Shown: positions 1 to 6,062, counted from the stretch's first letter. The stretch is DNA of 8,445 bases from Acidobacteriota bacterium (GCA_023415725.1 JAEZJR010000334.1:1-8445), one strand, 5' to 3'. The notes: generated by a model from the letters alone, not told the origin. A program made the numbers and translations.

Positions 1-1
1 C

Positions 2-1054
2 CCCTGGGGAACGTCAATGTTCGAGGGCCTTCCGGAAGGTGGCGAACACCCCGAAGACACGCACCTGCCCACAGTTCAGCTTTTAAAGAAGCAGGTGCGC
101 GGGGGCCTTGTCGATGGGCCGATCGCCGCTCAAACTTACAAGGGGCTGATCGGACTAACTTTGCATCAACCGGACGAATTCGCGATGTTCCAGCCGCGTG
201 ATGTCGTCTATCACGATGACGTGGGAGATTACTCGACCAATGAACCCACGATGGACGGCACCGCCGACGCGATACTCGTGATGGCCTTGTGGAGCGAGAG
301 GCAGAACCGCCCACGTGAGCGGGCAACATCCTCTGCCTCGCCAAACCCGCGCTTCACATACGTCGAGGGCGGGATCATCCGCGGCGACAAGAATTCAAAG
401 AAGATGGCGCTCGTGTTTACCGGTGATGAGTTCGCCGAAGGCGGAACAGTGATCGCGGACGCTTTGCAGAAGCACAATGTGAAAGCTTCGTTCTTTCTCA
501 CTGGCAGATTTTACAGAACGCGCACCAATCGTCAGTTCATCGAACGCCTGATGAAAGACGGGCACTACCTCGGGCCTCATTCCGATGCTCATCTCCTTTA
601 CGCCGATTGGAGCGACCGCAACAAAACGCTCATCACCCGCGAACAATTCGAACGCGACCTCAACGACAACTTTGCTGCGATGCGCCCCTTCGCGATCGAC
701 CGCAGCCGAGTGCCCTTCTTCTTGCCGCCCTACGAGTGGTACAACCGGGAGATAGCCGGCTGGGCAGAAGCGATGGGATATCGCATCGTGAACTTCACGC
801 CTGGCACTCGGTCTAATGCCGACTACACCACCGACGACGACAAGAACTACATCTCGAGCGATGCGATCATGCAGCGCATCCAGGAACACGAGGCCCAGGA
901 CCCGCACGGCATGAACGGCTTCATACTGCTGAGCCACATCGGCTCCGGCCCGAAACGGACGGACAAATTTCACGACAAGATCGAAGAACTCCTCTCTTTG
1001 CTTATCTCGAAAGAGTACGAGCCCGTGCGAATTGACGAATTGCTCACTCCGTAA
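2..1054 (+). CDS. GH9 glycoside hydrolase (C-terminal end) fused to CE4-like polysaccharide deacetylase; 5' partial
   Basis: The reading frame is open from base 2 without an upstream stop, so the ATG at 17 is internal and the 5' part of the gene is missing. Residues are counted from that ATG. Residues 1-92 match the end of a family 9 glycoside hydrolase: the DEFAMFQ segment and the region around HDDVGDYSTNEPTMDG, whose D71-Y72 and N75-E76 correspond to the second GH9 signature with the catalytic Glu (E76). A linker rich in S, P and R (about 93-112) leads to a deacetylase domain at about 118-343. This has a degenerate first motif (FTGDE, D137 in place of the usual TFDDG), the metal-binding H-S-D-A-H (H188, H192), the PPY motif (237-239) and the LLSHIG motif (H307). 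The three metal ligands D-H-H are all present. The protein likely degrades beta-glucan or chitin-type polymers outside the cytoplasm, but its signal peptide would lie outside the window. It is transcribed opposite to the pyrimidine genes. The substrate of the deacetylase is unknown. Confidence 0.85.
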   Translation, partial: PWGTSMFEGLPEGGEHPEDTHLPTVQLLKKQVRGGLVDGPIAAQTYKGLIGLTLHQPDEFAMFQPRDVVYHDDVGDYSTNEPTMDGTADAILVMALWSERQNRPRERATSSASPNPRFTYVEGGIIRGDKNSKKMALVFTGDEFAEGGTVIADALQKHNVKASFFLTGRFYRTRTNRQFIERLMKDGHYLGPHSDAHLLYADWSDRNKTLITREQFERDLNDNFAAMRPFAIDRSRVPFFLPPYEWYNREIAGWAEAMGYRIVNFTPGTRSNADYTTDDDKNYISSDAIMQRIQEHEAQDPHGMNGFILLSHIGSGPKRTDKFHDKIEELLSLLISKEYEPVRIDELLTP

Positions 1055-1096
1055 TGTATCTGACGGTTCGCTTGACGCGAGGGGTAAAATGTAAAT

Positions 1097-1103
1097 AAGG
1101 GGG
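1097..1103 (+). promoter_or_regulatory. Shine-Dalgarno site of the 67-aa membrane peptide
   Basis: AAGGGGG lies 5 nt before the ATG at 1109. It is a strong purine-rich ribosome-binding site and is the main reason to accept the short downstream reading frame as a gene and to choose this start. Confidence 0.6.
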
Positions 1104-1108
1104 TTTTT

Positions 1109-1312
1109 ATGAACAAGGATAAGCATTACTCCACGGACGACGGGAACGGAATGAAGGTCGTCGGGGTGATAATACTCGCCAGCATGCTTGCGTTCATGAC
1201 AGGAATGCTTGTCGCCTATAAATTGGTGATACGTACATGCATCCGTCATTTAGTGCCGCTTCGCCACGGAGCTATACCAGGTAGCGACGAACTTCAATGG
1301 AGATATTGCTAA
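1109..1312 (+). CDS. Small single-span membrane peptide, unknown function
   Basis: This 67-residue product is not recognised. It has a short charged N-terminus (residues 1-15, K, D, H and N rich), one clear hydrophobic segment at about 16-40 (MKVVGVIILASMLAFMTGML...), and then a basic tail. The ATG is preceded by a strong AAGGGGG. It starts 54 nt after the glycosidase/deacetylase stop, on the same strand, and could be co-transcribed or have its own promoter (a TAAAAT hexamer sits at 1085-1090 with only a poorly spaced partner upstream). The last 20 or so residues (RHLVPLRHGAIPGSDELQWR) look less protein-like than the start, so the frame may have been altered by a mutation and the native C-terminus lost. 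Translation is supported only by the ribosome-binding site and the membrane segment. Confidence 0.45.
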   Translation: MNKDKHYSTDDGNGMKVVGVIILASMLAFMTGMLVAYKLVIRTCIRHLVPLRHGAIPGSDELQWRYC

Positions 1313-1583
1313 TGGGCCGATCTGGAGTTTATCGGCGCTGCGGTGTTTCTGGATCCTAGACATGAGGAGCCCACTCCGATCCTCATTAAGCCGCATTATT
1401 GCCGTGGAGATCCGGTCGAAAGTTCTGCTCCGCGGTGAACCTCCCAAAATACTGTCTTAGTCCATTCACAAGTACCCTTGCTGGAGTTTGTTTTGGTTGA
1501 TTCGAGAGGACCGGCAACGCTTGCGGAAAGGCTTACCCAAGCATTGAGTAGATCTTAGGTACACACGCCGGCGGGATGCGACA
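1313..1583. other. Intergenic stretch with no convincing gene
   Basis: This lies between two converging transcription units. I see no RNA gene and no coding frame with a start, a ribosome-binding site and recognisable sequence. A short hairpin is possible at 1362-1386 (ATGAGGA and TCCTCAT around an 11-nt loop), and another at 1511-1526 (CCG-CAA-loop-TTGCGG with one bulged G). Neither is followed by a T run on either strand, so I do not call a terminator. The region may hold decayed sequence. Confidence 0.5.
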
Positions 1584-2828
1584 TTAGCTCGCAAACCGTT
1601 CTTTCCAGCTCTGCGGGTTCGAACCATCATCCCGGCGTTCCATCGTGATGGCGCCGGGTGAGGGGCAGATGAGGTAGCAGAGGTTGCAGCCGACGCATTC
1701 TTCTTCGATCACGCGAGGGTAGTGGTGGCCGCTGGATTCGACGAATTCGAAACTCTGATGGGCGCCGTCTTCGCAGGCGACGTAGCAAAGGTTGCAGCGG
1801 ATGCAATTCTCCTCGTTGACGTGAGCCTTGACGACGTAGTTGAGGTCTAAATTGCCCCAGTCGGTCACTCGGTTGACCGATGCACCGATGATGTCGTTCA
1901 CCGAAGCGAAGCCCTTTTCGTCGAGGTAATTGTTCAGCCCATCGATCATGTCCTCAACGATCCGGTAGCCGTAATGCATCACCGCCGTGCAAACCTGCAC
2001 GCTTCCCGCACCGAGCAGCATGAATTCGACAGCGTCGCGCCAATTCGAAATTCCGCCGACCCCGCTGATCGGGATGTTGAATTCATGGTCGCGGGCAAGT
2101 TCGCTGACCATGTTCAGAGCGATCGGCTTCACCGCCGGTCCGCAATAACCGCCGTGCGCCGCCTTCCCGTTCACGTTCGGGTGCGGGATGAAGGTGTCGA
2201 TATCGACCCCCATTACCGAGTTGATGGTGTTTATCAGTGAAACCGCATCGGCATGGCCCTTCATCGCGGCGCGTGCGGGCGGAAGGATGTTAGTGACGTT
2301 CGGCGTGAGCTTCACAATAACGGGGATCTCGGAAACCTCCTTTACCCATTCCGTCACCATGCACGTGTATTCCGGCACCTGCCCCATCGCCGAGCCCATT
2401 CCGCGTTCGCTCATCCCGTGCGGGCAGCCAAAGTTCAATTCGAAACCGTCGCAGCCCGTGTCCTGCGCACGCTTCACGATCTCGTGCCAGGCCTCACGTT
2501 TCGACTCGACCATCAGCGAGACGATGACCGCGTTATCGGGATATTTCTTCTTGCACTCGTAAACCTCTTTCAGGTTCACTTCGAGCGGGCGGTCGGTGAT
2601 CAGTTCGATGTTGTTCAGCCCGATCATCCGCATCGCCCCGTGGTCGATCGAAGCAAGCCGCGACGAGACGTTAATGATCGGCTCGCCCAAAGTCTTCCAC
2701 ACCGCCCCTCCCCAGCCCGCGTCGAAAGCGCGCTCGATCATCGACCCCATATTCGTCGGCGGCGCCGAAGCGAGCCAGAAGGGATTGGGTGATTTGATCC
2801 CGGCGAAATTGATACTTAGATCAGCCAT
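1584..2828 (-). CDS. preA: NAD-dependent dihydropyrimidine dehydrogenase, subunit PreA
   Basis: This is the catalytic subunit of bacterial dihydropyrimidine dehydrogenase. With PreT it reduces uracil or thymine to 5,6-dihydrouracil or dihydrothymine, the first step of reductive pyrimidine breakdown, in the cytoplasm. The 414 residues are full length for the family. Residues 1-330 form an FMN-binding dihydroorotate-dehydrogenase-type barrel. NFGCPHGMSERGMG carries the presumed catalytic Cys (C135), equivalent to Cys671 of mammalian DPD; the preceding residue is Gly here where the mammalian enzyme has Ser. KLTPNVT (173-179) and SGVGGI (255-260) are typical flavin-site motifs. The C-terminus is a ferredoxin-like domain with two [4Fe-4S] sets: C342/C345/C348/C352 and C378/C381/C384/C388. 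It is the last gene of the - strand cluster. The ATG is only 9 nt from the outer arm of the GxxExxY element, and no good Shine-Dalgarno site is visible in that AT-rich gap, so the insertion probably replaced the native leader. Confidence 0.95.
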   Translation of the reverse strand: MADLSINFAGIKSPNPFWLASAPPTNMGSMIERAFDAGWGGAVWKTLGEPIINVSSRLASIDHGAMRMIGLNNIELITDRPLEVNLKEVYECKKKYPDNAVIVSLMVESKREAWHEIVKRAQDTGCDGFELNFGCPHGMSERGMGSAMGQVPEYTCMVTEWVKEVSEIPVIVKLTPNVTNILPPARAAMKGHADAVSLINTINSVMGVDIDTFIPHPNVNGKAAHGGYCGPAVKPIALNMVSELARDHEFNIPISGVGGISNWRDAVEFMLLGAGSVQVCTAVMHYGYRIVEDMIDGLNNYLDEKGFASVNDIIGASVNRVTDWGNLDLNYVVKAHVNEENCIRCNLCYVACEDGAHQSFEFVESSGHHYPRVIEEECVGCNLCYLICPSPGAITMERRDDGSNPQSWKERFAS

Positions 2829-2837
2829 ATTTTTATT

Positions 2838-2865
2838 GCCGCAGATCTTCGCAGATGACGCTGAT
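2838..2865 (+). repeat. Left inverted arm of element A
   Basis: This 28-bp arm pairs with 3315-3342 with one mismatch (T versus A at 2862). Internally it is three tandem units beginning at 2840, 2850 and 2859: CGCAGAT, CGCAGAT and CGCTGAT, spaced 10 and 9 bp apart. It contributes the leader of preA. Confidence 0.9.
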
Positions 2866-2879
2866 CAAGAGATTTATTC

Positions 2880-3302
2880 TCAACTCTTCGAAGCTTTGCG
2901 TTCATTGCCGAAAACTACCCTCTTGAATTCCGGCTTCGATCCAAAATTTAGGAGCAGTCCTACCTCAATGTCGGTTGCTTTCAGGTAATTTGACAACTGG
3001 GCCAAATGGGAAGGGTCGATCGCGCGAACAGCCTTCAATTCCAAGAACACCAGTTTATTTACGAGCAGATCCGCGTCAAAGTCACCGACCAAGATTCCGC
3101 GAAAATAAACCGGGATCGCGACTTGCTGCAACACCTCAAATCCTTTGGAGCGTAATGCTATCGCCAGCGCCTTCTCATAGACCGATTCTAGGAACCCATG
3201 CCCGAGTTCATTGTAGACTTCGTAGAATGTTCCGATGATCGCCTTTGTAAGTTCAGCGTGACGGAATTGTTCGTTTCTTTCGTCCAGTTTGAGTTCGTGC
3301 AT
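2880..3302 (-). CDS. GxxExxY family protein (PD-(D/E)XK nuclease-like)
   Basis: This 140-residue protein carries the family's signature G36-F-L-E39-S-V-Y42 within an N-terminal helix region (LGHGFLESVYEKAL). A pattern consistent with a PD-(D/E)XK nuclease core follows: VGDFDADLL (D74, D76, D78), then LVFLELK (E88, K90) and a later Gln in HLAQLSNYLK (Q102). The length fits the family, which usually has about 125-140 residues. The family's biochemical role is not established; the nuclease-like fold is known from family-level assignment, and the reading of the residues is mine. The gene is enclosed in 28-bp inverted arms and splits preT from preA, so it is probably cargo or driver of a small mobile unit rather than part of pyrimidine metabolism. 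No Shine-Dalgarno site is visible before its ATG, and the sequence there is AT-rich. Confidence 0.85.
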   Translation of the reverse strand: MHELKLDERNEQFRHAELTKAIIGTFYEVYNELGHGFLESVYEKALAIALRSKGFEVLQQVAIPVYFRGILVGDFDADLLVNKLVFLELKAVRAIDPSHLAQLSNYLKATDIEVGLLLNFGSKPEFKRVVFGNERKASKS

Positions 3303-3314
3303 TATCTATATTTT

Positions 3315-3342
3315 ATCTGCGTCATCTGCGAAGATCTGCGGC
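3315..3342 (-). repeat. Right inverted arm of element A, overlapping the preT 3' end
   Basis: This is the reverse complement of 2838-2865 at 27 of 28 positions. Read on the - strand it holds three CGCAGAT units. In the preT frame it encodes the last six residues (A-A-D-L-R-R) and the TGA stop at 3322-3324. Confidence 0.9.
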
Positions 3343-4728
3343 GAAATGTGTCTCCATAACCTCCCCGGCGAGATGGACGCGCTCCCCTGTGAGTGTTAGA
3401 TGTATCCCCTGGGCAGCACGTTTACCCATCTGGGCCGCCTCAACGGCTTCTCCGCCACCATTTACGCAATCCCCGCCGGCGAAAACCTTAGGGTTCGACG
3501 TTTGCATCATATCGTTCACGACTACACGGCCGAGTTCATCGGTCACGACCTCGCAGACATCGGTGAAAAACGACCGCATTTTGTTTTGGCCAATGGCCTT
3601 GATCACGACGTCGCAGGGGAGTTCGAACTCGCCGTCCTGACCTTTACAGACCAGCCCCGCCACGGTTCCGTTGCCGTTCGACATTACGCGTACAGGTTCC
3701 GTTTTCCAGAGGAACTGGATACCGTCCTTTTTTGCGAGTTCGAGTTCGTAATCGTATGCCGGAGCGTCGGCCTCGGTGCGGCGGTAGATCAAGAGCACGT
3801 TCTCCGCTCCGACGCGTTTCGCTTGTGTCACCGCGTCGATAGCCGTATTCCCTCCGCCGATAACGGCGACGGTTTTTCCGATGGGAACGGTCGACCATTG
3901 ACGCGTTTTCACGTGCTCGATGAATCGCAAGGCGTCGTAAACGCCACGCAGTCCTTCGCCGCCGATATCGAGCCGCCGCGTCTTGCCGAGCCCAACAGCT
4001 ACAAAGATCGCGTCGTGCCGGGCGAGCACTTCTCTGAACATCTTATACGAGCCGCCGCTCGCCCCTGCGGACTCGATCAACTCGGCCTGTTGCTCTGCCA
4101 GATAGACCGCAGATGTTATCGTCGTATTAGCGAGAACCTTCACGCCCAAACGTTCCGCTTGAGCGACCTCGGCTAGCGATACCTCCTGCGGCATCTTGTA
4201 CTCCGCCATCCCGTAAGTATCTAGCCCGCCGGGCAAGGCACGGCGCTCATAAACGGTGACGTCGTAGCCCAGTCGAGCGAGGTAAGTCGCACACGAAAGC
4301 CCTGCCGGCCCTGAACCTATCACGCCGACTGACTTCCCGTTCGCCTCACCTTTCTGGAATAGCTGCTTGCCGTTCGAAAAAACGTGATCCGTCGCATAGC
4401 GCTGCAGGCGACCGATCTCGATCGGCTTGTTCATCAGCGTCTTCTCGACGCAGGCACCTTCGCACAGCACCTCAACCGGGCACACGCGAGAGCACGTCGC
4501 CCCGATCGGATTCGCGTCGAAGATTACGCGGGCGGAGCCGGTCAAATTGTCACTGGCGATCTTCTTGATGAACGACGGAACGTTGATGTGCGTCGGGCAC
4601 GCGTGCATGCACGGCGCGTCGTAGCAGTACAGGCACCGGTTCGCCTCGGCGATCGCCTCGGCGCGCGTCATCGGCGGGTTGATGTCCGCGAAATTTGCCT
4701 CGATCTGTTCTACTGAGAGGCCCGGCAT
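3322..4728 (-). CDS. preT: NAD-dependent dihydropyrimidine dehydrogenase, subunit PreT
   Basis: This is the electron-input subunit of dihydropyrimidine dehydrogenase. It takes hydride from NAD(P)H onto FAD and passes electrons through Fe-S clusters to PreA. It is a GltD-like protein of 468 residues. The N-terminal helical domain has eight cysteines for two [4Fe-4S] clusters (C32, C35, C40, C44 and C79, C83, C89, C93). An FAD-binding GSGPAG lies at 138-143 with ERR at 161-163, a NAD(P)-binding GGGNTA at 291-296 with YRR at 315-317, and an FAD-contacting FAGGDCVNGG near 416-425. The start is supported by the typical family N-terminus (VEQIEANFADINPPMTRAEAIAEANRC, shown in part). No clear ribosome-binding site precedes it. 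The C-terminal residues AADLRR and the stop are supplied by the arm of element A, so the native tail has been replaced. Upstream lies element B, in the gap after the Rid gene. Confidence 0.95.
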   Translation of the reverse strand: MPGLSVEQIEANFADINPPMTRAEAIAEANRCLYCYDAPCMHACPTHINVPSFIKKIASDNLTGSARVIFDANPIGATCSRVCPVEVLCEGACVEKTLMNKPIEIGRLQRYATDHVFSNGKQLFQKGEANGKSVGVIGSGPAGLSCATYLARLGYDVTVYERRALPGGLDTYGMAEYKMPQEVSLAEVAQAERLGVKVLANTTITSAVYLAEQQAELIESAGASGGSYKMFREVLARHDAIFVAVGLGKTRRLDIGGEGLRGVYDALRFIEHVKTRQWSTVPIGKTVAVIGGGNTAIDAVTQAKRVGAENVLLIYRRTEADAPAYDYELELAKKDGIQFLWKTEPVRVMSNGNGTVAGLVCKGQDGEFELPCDVVIKAIGQNKMRSFFTDVCEVVTDELGRVVVNDMMQTSNPKVFAGGDCVNGGGEAVEAAQMGKRAAQGIHLTLTGERVHLAGEVMETHFAADLRR

Positions 4729-4740
4729 AATTGGGTCTAA

Positions 4741-4766
4741 CCACTGAGGTCACAGAGAGCACAAAG
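4741..4766 (+). repeat. Left inverted arm of element B
   Basis: Three units with an exact 9-bp period: CACTGAG, CACAGAG and CACAAAG. It pairs with 4825-4850 at 19 of 26 positions. Confidence 0.7.
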
Positions 4767-4824
4767 TCCATTACTGAGACTGACGGATAGGATCGAATTT
4801 CACCTTACAAATATTTTCAATTTT

Positions 4825-4850
4825 CTCTGCGTCCCCTGTGATCTCTGTGG
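4825..4850 (-). repeat. Right inverted arm of element B
   Basis: On the - strand this reads as three 9-bp units, CACAGAG, CACAGGG and CGCAGAG. On the + strand its CTCTGCGTC start and CTGTGGTGAA end resemble the right end of element A (TCTGCGTC ... CTGCGGCGAA), differing mainly by C-to-T changes. Confidence 0.7.
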
Positions 4851-4862
4851 TGAAGTTTATCT

Positions 4863-5249
4863 TTAAAGTTCCGCGTCCGCCTCGATCTCGATCAACATAT
4901 CGGGGTCGATCAGTTTAGAGACCTCAACCATCGTCGTCGCGGGCATTATCTCACGAAAAAATTCGCCGTGCGCCCGACCGTATTCTTCCCACCGTGAAAT
5001 ATCGGTCACGAACATCCGCGTCCGCACTACATGCTCGAGAGTGCAATCGAACTCCTTCAACGCCCGCTCGATATTCTTGATGCATTGAACCGTCTGCGCG
5101 TATGCGTCGCCGACGCCAACGATATCGCAGTTTCGGTCCGTAGCGGTCGTGCCGGTGACGTAAATGCGATCGCCCACTCGAACCGCCCTCGAATACCCAA
5201 CTACCGATTCCCACTTCGCACCCGAAGAGTATCTCTGCCTGTGCTGCAT
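4863..5249 (-). CDS. Rid-family (RidA/YjgF/YER057c/UK114) protein lacking the catalytic arginine
   Basis: A 128-residue, single-domain Rid protein. Family features are GDRIYVTGTTATD (26-38), the helix with AYAQTVQCIKNIERAL (49-64), TRMFVTDI (77-84) and EVSKL...IEIEADA at the end. RidA and RutC enzymes deaminate enamine/imine or aminoacrylate intermediates using a conserved Arg in the motif P-A-R-x-x-V-E/Q. Here the matching segment is P103-A-T105-T-M-V-E, so the Arg is replaced by Thr. That makes the standard imine deaminase reaction unlikely and points to one of the divergent Rid subfamilies. The ATG (5249-5247) shares one base with the TGA of the upstream gene (TGATG), and AAAGGT at 5256-5261 is a good ribosome-binding site. 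Placement in the cluster suggests a clean-up or accessory step in pyrimidine or amide metabolism, but the reaction is unknown. Confidence 0.85.
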   Translation of the reverse strand: MQHRQRYSSGAKWESVVGYSRAVRVGDRIYVTGTTATDRNCDIVGVGDAYAQTVQCIKNIERALKEFDCTLEHVVRTRMFVTDISRWEEYGRAHGEFFREIMPATTMVEVSKLIDPDMLIEIEADAEL

Positions 5250-6058
5250 CAGCTGACCTTTACGAAATGCGTCCCGTTGAAACGGTATGTGATGAACTTG
5301 TTGGTTACGCGGCCCTGCGGCGTTTCTTCGTCCTCTATCACGACCGGAAATTGGAACTCCTTCCGTGTTTCGTTGAATGTGAACAACCTTACCGGCCTTT
5401 CCGCCCTGTCCACAACGGTGAAGAAATCGTAAGCGAAGCCGATCGAATCGGTCACCCCACTGCCGGTCTTGAATATTTTCGGGTTTAGTTCGAATTTGTC
5501 GCCGACGATGCGGGCCGCCCGGATCGTCTGCCCGTTCAACGAGCTCGACGCTATCGAAGTCGAAACCAGTAAATATAGCGGTCCGCGAGCGGAATTGACC
5601 TGGAACACGTCAGTGTAAAAGGCCCCGCCGCCTTCGTTCTCGCCATCGTTGTCCGACCACGCTATCGGCTTACCGCCGTTCCCAACGTACTGGATAACCC
5701 AGTCGTAATCGTGCATCGTCCCGCCGGTCTGCAAGTCCCACGAATAAACGCGGAACTTCCCGTCCTTCGACGTCGCGATGAACATCTCCTTACTCAATTT
5801 CGGGAAATTGTACTTAATTACATCTTCTCGCGCAGCATAGCGGATCAGCTTTCGCTTCAGAGCTTCGGTCGCGGGCCCGAGTTTCGCATCGTCATATCCA
5901 CCGCTGTAAGAACCGCTATTAGCCATCGTAGTTAAATAGCCAAGCAACTCCTTCTCGATCGCTGCCGGCGTTTGTGCAGCGATGGGGAGGGCAATCAGCA
6001 GGAGGAGCAAAACTGTTCGGAACATAATTTCCGGCGAACTTAACACGGCCGTATTCAT
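5249..6058 (-). CDS. Secreted protein of unknown function
   Basis: A 269-residue protein that I do not recognise. The N-terminus has a Sec-type signal peptide: a hydrophobic core VLLLLLIALPIAA at 16-28, with probable cleavage after A28 (AA|QTP). The mature part looks like a mostly beta-stranded periplasmic protein. Its densest region is SWDLQTGGTMHDYDWVIQYV (106-125), then a D/E/G-rich loop WSDNDGENEGGG (134-145) and FYTDVFQV. There are no cysteines, so no lipobox and no disulfides. The annotated ATG is 4 nt after the beta-ureidopropionase stop, which suggests translational coupling. A second ATG at codon 12 (position 6025) would give a more compact signal peptide and is a reasonable alternative. 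The gene overlaps the Rid start by one base, so it belongs to the operon by position. No link to pyrimidine chemistry is visible. Confidence 0.75.
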   Translation of the reverse strand: MNTAVLSSPEIMFRTVLLLLLIALPIAAQTPAAIEKELLGYLTTMANSGSYSGGYDDAKLGPATEALKRKLIRYAAREDVIKYNFPKLSKEMFIATSKDGKFRVYSWDLQTGGTMHDYDWVIQYVGNGGKPIAWSDNDGENEGGGAFYTDVFQVNSARGPLYLLVSTSIASSSLNGQTIRAARIVGDKFELNPKIFKTGSGVTDSIGFAYDFFTVVDRAERPVRLFTFNETRKEFQFPVVIEDEETPQGRVTNKFITYRFNGTHFVKVS

Positions 6059-6062
6059 GGAT

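Larger units (their letters stand above)
2838..3342. mobile_element. Element A: inverted-repeat-bounded GxxExxY element inserted between preT and preA
   Basis: A 505-bp unit is bounded by nearly perfect 28-bp inverted arms (2838-2865 and 3315-3342; 27/28 identical, the outer 24 perfect). The interior is almost filled by one gene: the GxxExxY stop is 14 nt from one arm and its start 12 nt from the other. One arm overlaps the end of preT and the other ends 9 nt before the preA start, so the element sits exactly at a gene junction that is normally very short. There is no transposase gene and I could not identify a target-site duplication. From general knowledge, GxxExxY genes are widespread, multi-copy and often accompanied by CTGCG/CTGTG-rich repeats. 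Calling this one mobile element is inference. Confidence 0.65.
4741..4850. mobile_element. Element B: short inverted-repeat (MITE-like) element between the Rid gene and preT
   Basis: This 110-bp unit has imperfect 26-bp inverted arms (4741-4766 and 4825-4850; 19/26 matching) around a 58-bp interior (4767-4824) that holds no gene. It sits 12 nt from the preT start on one side and 12 nt from the Rid stop on the other. The arms are built from three 9-bp units like those of element A, but with CAGAG cores and C/T changes (CTGTG in place of CTGCG). It is best read as a non-autonomous or decayed relative of element A. In the operon mRNA it would fold as a hairpin in the preT leader. Confidence 0.6.

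Noticed and set aside
1060..1090. Possible sigma-70 promoter (CTGACG ... TAAAAT)
   Set aside because: The spacing is 19 bp with CTGACG or 7 bp with TTGACG at 1072, neither close to 17, so it is not strong enough to call.
395..1249. Long open frame (284 codons) on the - strand
   Set aside because: It lies antisense to the GH9/deacetylase gene, has no family motifs, and is a codon-bias shadow.
1250..1447. 65-codon frame on the - strand
   Set aside because: No ribosome-binding site, no recognisable sequence, and it overlaps the + strand small gene.
1511..1526. Hairpin that could end preA transcription
   Set aside because: The stem is short with a bulge and has no T run on either strand.
3400..4176. 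Open frame of 258 codons on the + strand
   Set aside because: Antisense to preT, whose motifs are intact; no recognisable protein features.
2838..4850. CRISPR array or classical IS element
   Set aside because: The repeats are inverted pairs, not spaced direct repeats, and there is no cas or transposase gene inside or beside them.
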